Positions 17,027 to 25,700 of a stretch of 64,000 nt of DNA are shown in pieces. A program made the position numbers and the translations under genes. Position 1 is the stretch's first letter, and the number at the start of each line of letters is the position of its first letter. Origin of the DNA: Paenibacillus hemerocallicola (GTDB taxonomy: Bacteria; Bacillota; Bacilli; Paenibacillales; NBRC-103111); contig NZ_VDCQ01000029.1 in assembly GCF_006265175.1 (NCBI RefSeq), forward strand, positions 38,017 through 102,016. Direction: 5' to 3'. The notes below the pieces were generated by a model. The model did not search any database. It saw only the letters and a list, made by a program, of their open reading frames with translations, and was not told where the DNA came from.

Positions 17027-18376
17027 ATGAAACGAAACGGCGATTTTATATATTTGAAGCTATATAGATTATTAAGAGAACAAATTATGAACGGCCTGAT
17101 AAAACCCGGGGAATTCATTATGCCGGAAAGCGCGCTGTGCAAACAATACGGCATGAGCCGGAAATCGGTCAGACGGGCGCTGGACGAGCTGCTGAAGGAA
17201 GGAATGATCGCCAAGAGGGTCGGACTGGGCACGTTCGTCCCGCCGGATTTCTCCATTCCCGCGGCGGACCGCAAAGTATTGCGCATTCTCGCTCCTTATC
17301 CGGCCTTCTTCGTCGATTCCGGGCTGCCGTACATTTGCGATGCGTTCCGCCGCAAGCACCCGGGCGTAGATATAAATGTGCTGAGCTTGCCTGCGGCGAG
17401 ATATTGGGATTCGATCTTACAATCGGAACGAATGGGCTACAACCCGCACGTCGTGTTCTGTTCCGACAGGATATACCGGGAGCTTGAAGCCGAATCGACT
17501 TTCGTCGATCTCGAGCCGCTGCTCGGGGATGCTTTATCCGGGGTGTACCCGAAAATCCGCAACGCTTTCCGTCGCGAAGAGGGAATCGCTGCGGCGCCGA
17601 TTACATTTACGCCCGTTTGTCTGGCCTATAATCCCGAATTGTTCGCAGCCGGCGATATCCCGCCGCCCAAGCCGCATTGGAACGTGAACGACTTTATGAA
17701 TGCGGCCGAGAGCCTGACCTCCGCGCATGACGGCAAAATCAACCGGTACGGCTTCAGCTTCTTCTCGTCATATAACCGCTGGCTCGTCTTTGCCCTGCAA
17801 AACGGAATGCGCCCTTCCGGCAAAAACAACAAGCAAATCATTTCCGGATCGCTCTCCGTCCTGCAAGACTGGCTGAATCGACGACGGATCTCTACCGTCT
17901 ACCACGACAACATGAATCTGGCCAATCCGTTTATTCACGGAAAATCGGCGATGACGCTGACAACGCTGTTCGAAATGTCGAGCTGGGGAGACCGGGAGCT
18001 CGGCTTTGCGCCGGAAATCGCCCCGCTGCCGTTCGGAGATACGAAATCCACGCTCATGCAAGCCAATTTTCTGATGGTGCCGAAAGCCAATGAGGAGGTT
18101 GAACTGTCGATGGACTTCGTGAAGACGGCGCTAGAAGCCGAAGTTCAGAAAACGATCTGCGACCGCACCCCTTTTCTATCCGTCTTGGAGGCTGTGAACC
18201 TGGCCGTCAGATCGCAAGCTTATTTGAGAACGATCAATGTCGGCAACGGCTTGATCGACCGCAATTATTTTATGCATGAATTGATCGAGTCCGCCGATCA
18301 AGCCGAATTACGGGCGGAGATGAGTTTGTTCTGGCTCGGGCTGGAGGACGCGGAGACGATAGCCGAACGATTTTGA
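17027..18376 (+). CDS. GntR-type winged-helix regulator fused to a solute-binding-like domain (second copy)
   Basis: A 449-residue cytoplasmic protein built like the one at 7489-8919. Residues about 8-75 form the GntR winged helix (LLREQIMNGLIKPGEF, then GMSRKSVRRALDELLKEGMI). Residues about 85-440 resemble a family 1 solute-binding protein (LPYICDAFRRKHPGVDINVL, then a CLAYNPELFAAGD motif parallel to the YYNKDLF of the lipoproteins). No signal peptide is present, so the domain should bind its ligand inside the cell. ATG 17027 was preferred because a TATAAT promoter element lies inside the upstream frame extension; the ribosome site is weak (GGAAG). It is divergent from the binding-protein gene at 15077 and probably regulates it. 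Confidence 0.8.
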   Translation: MKRNGDFIYLKLYRLLREQIMNGLIKPGEFIMPESALCKQYGMSRKSVRRALDELLKEGMIAKRVGLGTFVPPDFSIPAADRKVLRILAPYPAFFVDSGLPYICDAFRRKHPGVDINVLSLPAARYWDSILQSERMGYNPHVVFCSDRIYRELEAESTFVDLEPLLGDALSGVYPKIRNAFRREEGIAAAPITFTPVCLAYNPELFAAGDIPPPKPHWNVNDFMNAAESLTSAHDGKINRYGFSFFSSYNRWLVFALQNGMRPSGKNNKQIISGSLSVLQDWLNRRRISTVYHDNMNLANPFIHGKSAMTLTTLFEMSSWGDRELGFAPEIAPLPFGDTKSTLMQANFLMVPKANEEVELSMDFVKTALEAEVQKTICDRTPFLSVLEAVNLAVRSQAYLRTINVGNGLIDRNYFMHELIESADQAELRAEMSLFWLGLEDAETIAERF

Positions 18377-18398
18377 ACGAGAAGCCACGCAACGCTCG

Positions 18399-18450
18399 AA
18401 GGAGCATACCGACTCTGCGACGATAACGCAGGCCGATATGCTCCTTTCTT
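18399..18450 (+). terminator. Intrinsic terminator after the second GntR fusion gene
   Basis: AAGGAGCATA pairs with TATGCTCCTT, with an inner CTGCG/CGCAG stem, followed by TTCTTT. It lies between convergent genes. Confidence 0.75.
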
Positions 18451-18478
18451 TGTACGACAGCTTAATGGGATATACCGC

Positions 18479-19282
18479 TTAACCGAGCAGCCGTCGCGCG
18501 TTGCCACGACATAACGCAGCTCTATCCGAATCGCTTATATTCGCCGACGCCAATTGCAGCGCGGTCGCCTCCATGACCTGGATCGGCGTGCAGGAGCCGT
18601 ACGCCGCCAGCTTCATTTGCCCGCTCCTGCACAATGCGGCTATAGCGGCCAAAGGCCCGTTCGTAAACCACAAGTCGAGCAGCACGCGCTCCGTATGATG
18701 GCCGTCGTTCAACAGCTCCTTCACCCGATCCCATTCATTCACCTTCAAGCCGCTGATCACGACCGGCAAGTCGCCGCACAGCCGGAGCAGCTCGGCCAGC
18801 TCGTGAAACGGAGCGGCCTTCGCTCTGAACCGCGGATGCTGCAGCCTGTCGTCCTCCAGCCTCGCGCTTACGTGCAGAGGCAATCCGAGCTCGTTCAGCC
18901 GGCCGGCCAGCTCGCCTACCTGCGGAATGAGCAGACTGTAATCATGGTAGCCCGGCACGAGCCGGATACCGCGGACGCCCGATTGTACGGCCCACTCCAA
19001 CTCCAGGTCCCAGGCGGCTTCCGCCGGATTGAGAATGGCGACCGGCCACAGCCGTCCGTCCGCCGCCGTCTCGGCGAACAGCGCCTCGTTGCCCGAACGC
19101 GTATCGAAGCCGAAGACAGAGGCGATGTGGCTGACGCATATCCCTTCCAAACCGTACTTGTCGGCCATCGCGGACAAGTCGTCCGCACCTGCCCGTATTT
19201 CCAGCCGTGTCGGCCATTGGCCTATAAATGCCGTCAAATCGACAGCCTGCTGCCGTACGAACGGCTCCAACAAGTGCATCAT
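18479..19282 (-). CDS. Amidohydrolase-like TIM-barrel protein lacking the usual HxH metal motif
   Basis: A 267-residue protein of the amidohydrolase 2 (PF04909) type by size, position and overall pattern (VRGIRLVPGYHDY, then LPLHVSARLED, and the C-terminal NARRLLG typical of the family). The N-terminal strand reads VDLTAFIGQWPTR where active members have DxHxH, so the two metal-binding histidines are missing. It may be an inactive partner of the amidohydrolase encoded just upstream, or use a different metal site. The start ATG 19282 overlaps the upstream stop by 4 nt (ATGA), a sign of translational coupling. It is the last gene of a four-gene operon that starts with a binding-protein gene. 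Confidence 0.7.
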   Translation of the reverse strand: MMHLLEPFVRQQAVDLTAFIGQWPTRLEIRAGADDLSAMADKYGLEGICVSHIASVFGFDTRSGNEALFAETAADGRLWPVAILNPAEAAWDLELEWAVQSGVRGIRLVPGYHDYSLLIPQVGELAGRLNELGLPLHVSARLEDDRLQHPRFRAKAAPFHELAELLRLCGDLPVVISGLKVNEWDRVKELLNDGHHTERVLLDLWFTNGPLAAIAALCRSGQMKLAAYGSCTPIQVMEATALQLASANISDSDRAALCRGNARRLLG

Positions 19283-20022
19283 TTCGCCACCTCCGCCAAT
19301 AGACGCTCCATATTTTTGCCCATGACCGATTCGTTCTGCTCCGGCGTCAGCCCGGCGCCGATCACTTTGCCGATATTGCTCGCGAGGTCGGCTCCGTGCA
19401 GATCGGAACCGAAGATGACCCGCTCCGCGCCAAGCCGCTTGACCGCGATGCTTACTTCGCCGCCCCCGATCGGCGAGCCGGACGTATCGGTGTACACGTT
19501 GTGGTGCGGCGCCACGATATTCATCGACGACTCCACCTGACCGGACATGTGGGCCATAATGATTCTCGCCTCCGGATAGCGGCTTGCCAGATTGGCCACG
19601 TTCAGGGCCGTCGTCTCGTACGGCATCTGACCGACCGTCTTGCGCCACGCATGGACGAGAATCGGAGCCCGATAAGCGATCGCTCGCTCGATAAACGGAT
19701 AAACGAGAGGGTCGTCGCACAGCGTAGCCACCCACAGCTTTAGCCCGATCATGCCTTGATCCTCGAACCGCCTGCGGAAGTCGTCGAGCGCTTTCTTTCC
19801 GTGACGCGGATTCACGTAGTAATACCCGGCGATCCGTTCGGGATGTCGGCCCATGACGGCGACCAAATCGTCGTTTGCCCTGCTGATCCGCTCGAAGGTT
19901 GGATAATATCCGATCGTGACGACCGAGCTGCAGACGAACAGCTTGACTCCGAGTCGGTCCCCTTCCTCCAATACGCCGGGATAAAGGTCGGAACCGCTCA
20001 AGTGAATGTGCGCATCGATCAT
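19279..20022 (-). CDS. Amidohydrolase 2 family metal-dependent hydrolase
   Basis: A 247-residue TIM-barrel hydrolase or decarboxylase. It begins MIDAHIHLSGSD, giving the metal-binding DxHxH motif, then ILVHAW (metal His), IIMAHMSG and the late FGSDLHG aspartate. Members of PF04909 hydrolyse amides or lactones or decarboxylate aromatic acids, and in sugar loci often act on lactones. The start at 20022 overlaps the aminotransferase stop by 4 nt (ATGA), and its own stop overlaps the next start by 4 nt, so three genes are translationally chained. The open frame extends 13 codons upstream into the aminotransferase gene without support. Confidence 0.85.
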   Translation of the reverse strand: MIDAHIHLSGSDLYPGVLEEGDRLGVKLFVCSSVVTIGYYPTFERISRANDDLVAVMGRHPERIAGYYYVNPRHGKKALDDFRRRFEDQGMIGLKLWVATLCDDPLVYPFIERAIAYRAPILVHAWRKTVGQMPYETTALNVANLASRYPEARIIMAHMSGQVESSMNIVAPHHNVYTDTSGSPIGGGEVSIAVKRLGAERVIFGSDLHGADLASNIGKVIGAGLTPEQNESVMGKNMERLLAEVAK

Positions 20023-21275
20023 TTCGCTTCCCCTTCCATCGTCTCCGTATATTCCTTGCACGCCCGATCCAATCGGTTTAACGCTTCTTCGATATGCTCA
20101 TCCCGATGGCTGAAATTGACATAGGACGTATTGTACATCGATACCCCGTGCTTGTAGGCAAGCCGGAAAAACCGCTTCAACGCCGCCGCACCCTCGACCC
20201 CTTGGCCCGCTAAGCTCGGACAAGGCCAGAAGCCGCGTAACGCGATCGGCACGCCGTATTGCTCGAACAAGCGCTGCAAGCCGCCCCACATCGCTTCGCC
20301 CTGCTTCCACAGGAAGCCGACGACATCTTGCTGCTTATATACGTTCATGCATGCTTTGGCCGCGGCGAGCGACAATGTCTCGCCTCCGAACGTGGAAGAA
20401 ATGCTCACCTTGCCCGGCGCGCAGCAGGACATGATTTCTTGCTTTCCCGCGTAGACCGATAGCGGCATGCCGTTGGCGATGCCTTTGCTGAATACGGCCA
20501 GATCCGGCACAACCCCGAAATATTGCTGCGCGCCGCCAATGGCGATGCGGAACCCGGTGACGATCTCGTCATAGACCAGCAGGGAGCCATGCTTGGCGGT
20601 CAGCTCGCGGAGTGCCGGGTAAAACGCGTGCCCGGCTTCCATGTCGGGATAGTTTGCCGCTACGATGACGGCGGCGATCCGGCCGTCGTACTCCGCGAAC
20701 AGCTTCTCCAAGCCGGCGATATCGTTCCAGCGGCAAGCATGGTGCAAGGCGCTCAGCGCATGCGGGACGCCCGGCAGCACGGCCGTCGTTCTGTCCGGCA
20801 GCGTAGCTCCGCCGACGGCAAGCCCGTTCAGCCAGCCGTTATAGCCGATCTGCACGATATGATCCCTGCCGGTGAAAGCACGAGCCAGACGGATCGTGGC
20901 GGCGATCGCTTCCCCGCCGGTTTTCAGAAAGCGGGCCTGCTCCGCGCAAGGGACGAGCTCGCAAAACATCTCGGCAACCTCGCCCTCCAGCGGATGCGGA
21001 TGACCGAATACGATCCCGTGCTCGAGTTGCTCGCGAATGGCCTCGTTGACCGCGGGATACCGGTATCCGAGCGTGACGGGACCAAGCCCGTTGCGAAAGT
21101 CGATATAATCCCTACCGTCGGCGTCCCATACCCGGCATCCGTCGCCTCGCACAATGACGCCGGGCTCTTCCGGGGCATACTGGGGAGCTTTGGACCCCGT
21201 GCTCGATCCCCAAGGAATCGAAGCATTCAATCGTTCCGTCCATCGCTGCGAATGTGTCAGCTGTTCATTCGGCAT
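20019..21275 (-). CDS. PLP-dependent class III aminotransferase (glutamate-1-semialdehyde aminomutase-like)
   Basis: A 418-residue class III aminotransferase. It has the N-terminal KAPQYAPEEPGVIVRGDGCR typical of the GSA-aminomutase branch, the PLP-binding aspartate in LVYDEIVTGFR (D236) and the Schiff-base lysine in FSKGIANGMP (K264). Because the gene lies between a sugar-binding protein and amidohydrolases, it is more likely a catabolic transaminase acting on an amino sugar or keto sugar than the haem enzyme HemL. ATG 21275 was preferred over an in-frame GTG at 21287 that sits on top of the ribosome site. Substrate unknown. Confidence 0.88.
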   Translation of the reverse strand: MPNEQLTHSQRWTERLNASIPWGSSTGSKAPQYAPEEPGVIVRGDGCRVWDADGRDYIDFRNGLGPVTLGYRYPAVNEAIREQLEHGIVFGHPHPLEGEVAEMFCELVPCAEQARFLKTGGEAIAATIRLARAFTGRDHIVQIGYNGWLNGLAVGGATLPDRTTAVLPGVPHALSALHHACRWNDIAGLEKLFAEYDGRIAAVIVAANYPDMEAGHAFYPALRELTAKHGSLLVYDEIVTGFRIAIGGAQQYFGVVPDLAVFSKGIANGMPLSVYAGKQEIMSCCAPGKVSISSTFGGETLSLAAAKACMNVYKQQDVVGFLWKQGEAMWGGLQRLFEQYGVPIALRGFWPCPSLAGQGVEGAAALKRFFRLAYKHGVSMYNTSYVNFSHRDEHIEEALNRLDRACKEYTETMEGEAK

Positions 21276-21317
21276 AGTTTCTTCCACCCTTCCGTATCCG
21301 TATGGCTGCCAGCCTTT

Positions 21318-22622
21318 TTATTTTTTTCGTTCCTTGTCGACTTCCAGCTTCAGCTTCTCGTCCAGCTGTCGCAGCGCCGAATTCAGATCGGTTTTTCCTT
21401 GAGCCGCATCGAAGAACGATTGATAGAGCAAGGCCAGCTGCGTCGCCCCCGCCACATCGGGCAACTCCGCTTTGCGCTTTGGGGTAAACGGAGCGGGCTG
21501 ATTCGCGTTGAGCGCGTTCATATTCACTTTGCCGTACACGGCATGCTCCTTGCCCAAAGCGTCCTGGATCGGCTTGCTCGCGAGCGTCGTAGGAAGGCCT
21601 GCTAGCGAATCCTTCATCTGGATCTCGTCTGAGAGCATCTCCAGGACGACCTGAAACGCCTCGTCCTTATGCTTGCTTTGCTTCGTTATCGAGAAGTAGG
21701 CCGGACCGCGCTGGGGCATCAGCTTCGGCGCGCCGCTCATCGACGGAAAGGCGACATAGTCGTATTTCACTTCCGGCGGGATATTCTGATACACGCTGTG
21801 CTGGTTAACCTGCATCGCGACGGTTCCCTTGCCGAACATGCCCGCTTCGGCCGAATTGTTGGCAGCAATCTCGTTGCCCGGTATTTGAAAAAACCGCAAG
21901 TAATTTTCGAAGATGAGCTTCCATTTCTCTTGATCGGCCAACTTATCGGCGTTCGGATCCAGAATCGGCAGCGAGTACGGATTGTCGCGAAGCGTTGCTC
22001 CCGGATTAAAGCTGAATCCGCGGTACGCCACGCCGTTATCGATCCTCGTCATCTGCTTGGCAAGCTCGTACACTTCGTCCCAGGTCATGCCGTCTCTCGG
22101 ATATCGGACCCCGAATTTGTCGAACAAATCCTTGTTGTAATACAGCACATGCGGGAAGTACGGCGGCACGGGCAGCCCATACAAGGCGTTGCTGCGGCCA
22201 AGCGCGACGAGCTCATCCATAAATACTTTGTTGAAGCGCGCGAGATCGTAATTGTACTTCTTGACGTAAGGAGTCAAATCTTCTCCCAAGCCCAGGTCCA
22301 AATAATTGCTGAGCAGCGTCGAAATATCCGTCCGGATAATATCCGGAATCGTACCGGCCGCCACCATCTCCGGAACCATAGTGCCTTTGGCATTGATTAC
22401 GTAATTCACGGTGATATGCGGGAACTTCTTCCCGAGTACTTCCTTGAACCGGCTGTTGAACTCCTCCTCGGTCACCCCTCCGCCATGGATCGTCAGCGTT
22501 ATCGGCTCTTTCGGTTTCTCCAGCGCCGCCGATCCGGGATTGTCGTCCTTGCCGCCGCTGCATGCGGTGAGCGCTGCCATAGAACAAATCAATAATGCGT
22601 ACCACTTGCGTTTGTTGAACAT
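21318..22622 (-). CDS. Extracellular solute-binding lipoprotein (family 1), first gene of the aminotransferase operon
   Basis: A 434-residue binding protein with signal peptide and lipobox LTACSG (Cys21). It is close to the protein encoded at 15077 in layout and motifs (GGGVTEEEFNSRFKEVLGKK, then YYNKDLFDKFGVRYPRDGM). It probably captures the substrate metabolised by the downstream aminotransferase and amidohydrolases. ATG 22622 has AAGGAGGGG 4 nt upstream; the open frame reaches much further up but crosses the operator palindrome, so the longer form is not real. Expression is probably controlled by the 39-bp palindrome at 22642-22680. No permease gene follows. Confidence 0.88.
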   Translation of the reverse strand: MFNKRKWYALLICSMAALTACSGGKDDNPGSAALEKPKEPITLTIHGGGVTEEEFNSRFKEVLGKKFPHITVNYVINAKGTMVPEMVAAGTIPDIIRTDISTLLSNYLDLGLGEDLTPYVKKYNYDLARFNKVFMDELVALGRSNALYGLPVPPYFPHVLYYNKDLFDKFGVRYPRDGMTWDEVYELAKQMTRIDNGVAYRGFSFNPGATLRDNPYSLPILDPNADKLADQEKWKLIFENYLRFFQIPGNEIAANNSAEAGMFGKGTVAMQVNQHSVYQNIPPEVKYDYVAFPSMSGAPKLMPQRGPAYFSITKQSKHKDEAFQVVLEMLSDEIQMKDSLAGLPTTLASKPIQDALGKEHAVYGKVNMNALNANQPAPFTPKRKAELPDVAGATQLALLYQSFFDAAQGKTDLNSALRQLDEKLKLEVDKERKK

Positions 22623-22641
22623 TGGACCCCTCCTTGTTTCT

Positions 22642-22702
22642 GTATAATGGGTACATGTTACCCACATGTACCCATTATACGACAACGATGTTCGATTGGA
22701 AA
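22642..22702 (-). promoter_or_regulatory. Promoter with perfect 16-bp-arm palindrome (candidate repressor operator)
   Basis: GTATAATGGGTACATG (22642-22657) is mirrored exactly by CATGTACCCATTATAC (22665-22680) across 7 bp. No T-run follows, so it is not a terminator. On the minus strand the outer arm supplies TATAAT as -10, with TTTCCA 17 bp upstream as -35 (22697-22702). A bound repressor would cover the -10 and start site of the binding-protein operon. A related sequence overlaps the promoter at 26746. Confidence 0.7.
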
Positions 22703-22731
22703 GCTGAAACAATCGACTTTTTCCAATTTCC

Positions 22732-25700
22732 CTACCGAACATATACTTCACCGTTGCGTAAAATGACCCATGCTTGGTCCAGCTTGTCGTTGACGAGAAT
22801 GTCGGCAATGTCTGAAGAAAAGCGGGTCGCGCTTTCCATCGAGCCGTCGGAAGTAAGCGTAACGAGCTTGCCGTTATCTGCTCCGGCCATATAACGGACC
22901 CCGCCGTCCGCCCTCAGCGCGTTCACTTTCAGCACGCGGTCGCCGATCGACGCTCTCCAGCTCACCCGACCGTCCTCATCCAGCGCATACATTTGATGAC
23001 CGCCCGAGCCGGCTATGATTTCCGTTTTGCCGTCTCCTTTGAAATCGTTCACTTGAATATCGTTCACTTCTCCGCCCACGTTGATCATCCAAACGTCTTT
23101 CAGCGTGTTGTCCTGGAATCGGGCCAAATGCACCCGATTCTCCTTCGAGCCCAAGACTGCCGCGGCGGGTCCGTTCTTATAAGCCGGGAACGTCCTCACG
23201 GCCTTCCAGCCGGGGCCCGTATCTCGAACGGCTCTCAGAATGGGAGCTTTCTCCTTGAATATCGCGGGATACACGTATTCCATCCCCAATATGCCCATAT
23301 GCTTGCCATTCCCGCCAAAATCGGCAAACTGCATATCCTCGATGCCGTAATAGTAAGCCTCTTCGCTATATACTTGCTTGCCGCTGCGGTCCAATCCGAT
23401 CAAGTTATTGAACGAGGTGCCGACCATGATCCACGGGTCTTCCTCTTGGCCGTCGACATAAGCGATGCGGATGTTGGTCACTCCGATCAAATTCCCGTGA
23501 GAAGGCGTTTGGGTCGTGGTCACGAGCTTCGTCCATTTGACGCTGCCGTCGGCTTCGAGAATATGGACGTTCCAGTTCTCGCTTGCCACCGTCACTACCG
23601 GCTTCCCGTCTAGCTGCTGCACCGTCACTTCGTTAACCCGGCCACGGCTTTCATAAGTCCATAGCGTCTCCCCGCTATGGCGGAAAGCTCGAACTTTCCC
23701 GTTGACGCCCCCGACGACGAGCTCTTCGATCCCATCCCCGTCCAGATCGCCCAATGCGGAGCCGCTTACCGCTTCGTCAAACGAGATCCGTTTCTCCCAT
23801 CCTTCCGGGCTCTTATCGGGCGTAAACGTCCTTTTGTGGATCGGAGCGGATCTCTTCATCTCCAGCTGTTCCTTCAACCGTCGGACGGCTTCCCGATCCA
23901 GCTCATGCGTCCCTTCCTGGACGATCCCTTCCGTGAGGGGATTCCCTTGCCCGTCGTATTGGACCAGCCCTTTTGCGACCGCAAACGCCTTCCACGTCTT
24001 GCGTTCGGCATCCAGCTTGAACAGGACGGGCTGAACGAAGCTCAAGGAAAGCGCGCCGAATTCGACGCGGGTCGTACCGGCAACCGTCAATTCACGGCCG
24101 TTCATCATATAAAGCCCGCCGTCCGAACGGAATTCCCCGGTATCGGCCGACCGGCCCCATAAGGCCAGCCATTCGTCGCCCTCCTCCCGGATGCGCATCG
24201 TATGATCGTCGATTCGCTCCGCTTCCGCCGTGGCCCCGTCCGTTGTGGAGCTGGACAGCACATTGACGAACCGGAACGATTCCCCTGCCCGGTAAGCCCG
24301 CTCTTCCTTCACCTCGCGGAGAACGTTCTCCTCCTTGGCATAAAAGTAAGGCGTCTTGCGGTTATAGTATTGTTGAAAATGGCCGTATCGGTCGTAAGTC
24401 CGCAGCTCGGAATCGTCCATGCTTTGCAGAGTCATCGTCACGCCTTGCTGCTCGACCTCGAAGCGGTCGGCTTTGACCGATGCGTTCCCGAGCGTTTGCC
24501 ATACGTTCTCCAGCACATAGCTGCCGTCTTGCTTGAAGTCGATTTGGTCGTAGATGAGATAGAAGCGTCCTCCCGGACTGATGACGGCACGCTGCCAGTC
24601 GGTGCCGTTATTGTCGGGCAGCGTTGTCAGGCTGACGGCCATACCGTCGGCATCGCCAAGCCAATCCACTCTCGCCAGCTTCGGCTTCATTTCCTGCACG
24701 CCGTCCTTGACGACGACGATGCCGTTCTTATGCTCCGGTCCCCGCTCGATATAATCGCGGGCGTCGATAAAGATGCGGCCTTTATCGGTGTAACGGAGAA
24801 ACGTGTTGGCGTCATGGTGATTGTGCGCGCCCGCCCCCGTACCGTCGATCAGCAAATACGAGTCTTCCGGACCGTATCCTTGGCGGAACCCCAGTTTGTG
24901 GAACGATTCCGACTGCGGCACGTTGATGTCCTCTTTCATTTCTTTCGCCAGATCCCCGTATACGCCCGAATCGACCGGATAGCCCGACACAAGCGAGGTT
25001 CGCGCGGATGCCGCCGTTTCCCCCTGCGCCATGTCCGTCGCGTAGCGATGAAGCGGGCGGATCAAATCTCCCATCGCCTGATTCGGAAACGGCCCGCTTC
25101 GGGTACGCTCCAGCAGCAATCGGTAAGAAGGATCGCCGTAAAACCAAGCGGCCGCATTCAGAATCGCCGAATGCCCCCAATGATAAGCGCTGCTTCTGCC
25201 GAAGGGAACGACATCGCCGCCCCCGACCATCACGCCGAGATTGTCGATCATGATCGCTTGCAGATCGGCGCTGGCTCGCATACCCTCACGAAGAAAGCGC
25301 CGGTCTCCCGTCATCAGCGCATAGTCCAGCGTCGTAATCGGCACATGCATCATGTAGTCGGAACCGTCATCACGCGAAATGACAGCCGTATTGTTGGTAA
25401 ACATTTGCTCCCCGATCGCGTACCAGCTATCGACTTCCGGCAGAAGCCCGGGATAATGGCTGCGGAAATAAAAAGCCCCGGTCATGAGCGAAAAGGCGGG
25501 ATACGTTTCATGATTGTTCCGCGCGAATTTCTGCGAATGCCTCGGAATGTAGCCGTCGTTGCCGTTGGCGTCGAGCACTACATACACCGCGGATACGATA
25601 CGCTTGCGCTCCTCGTCGGTAAATATAGGCGAAGGCTCGTTTACATACCATGCTGCAAAAAACGAATGCCCCGCCGTCCATATATTTTCCCGCTGTTTCA

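Noticed and set aside
18479..19735. A 418-codon version of the second amidohydrolase
   Set aside because: The first 150 codons are arginine-rich shadow sequence inside the upstream amidohydrolase gene; the ATGA overlap at 19282 marks the real start.
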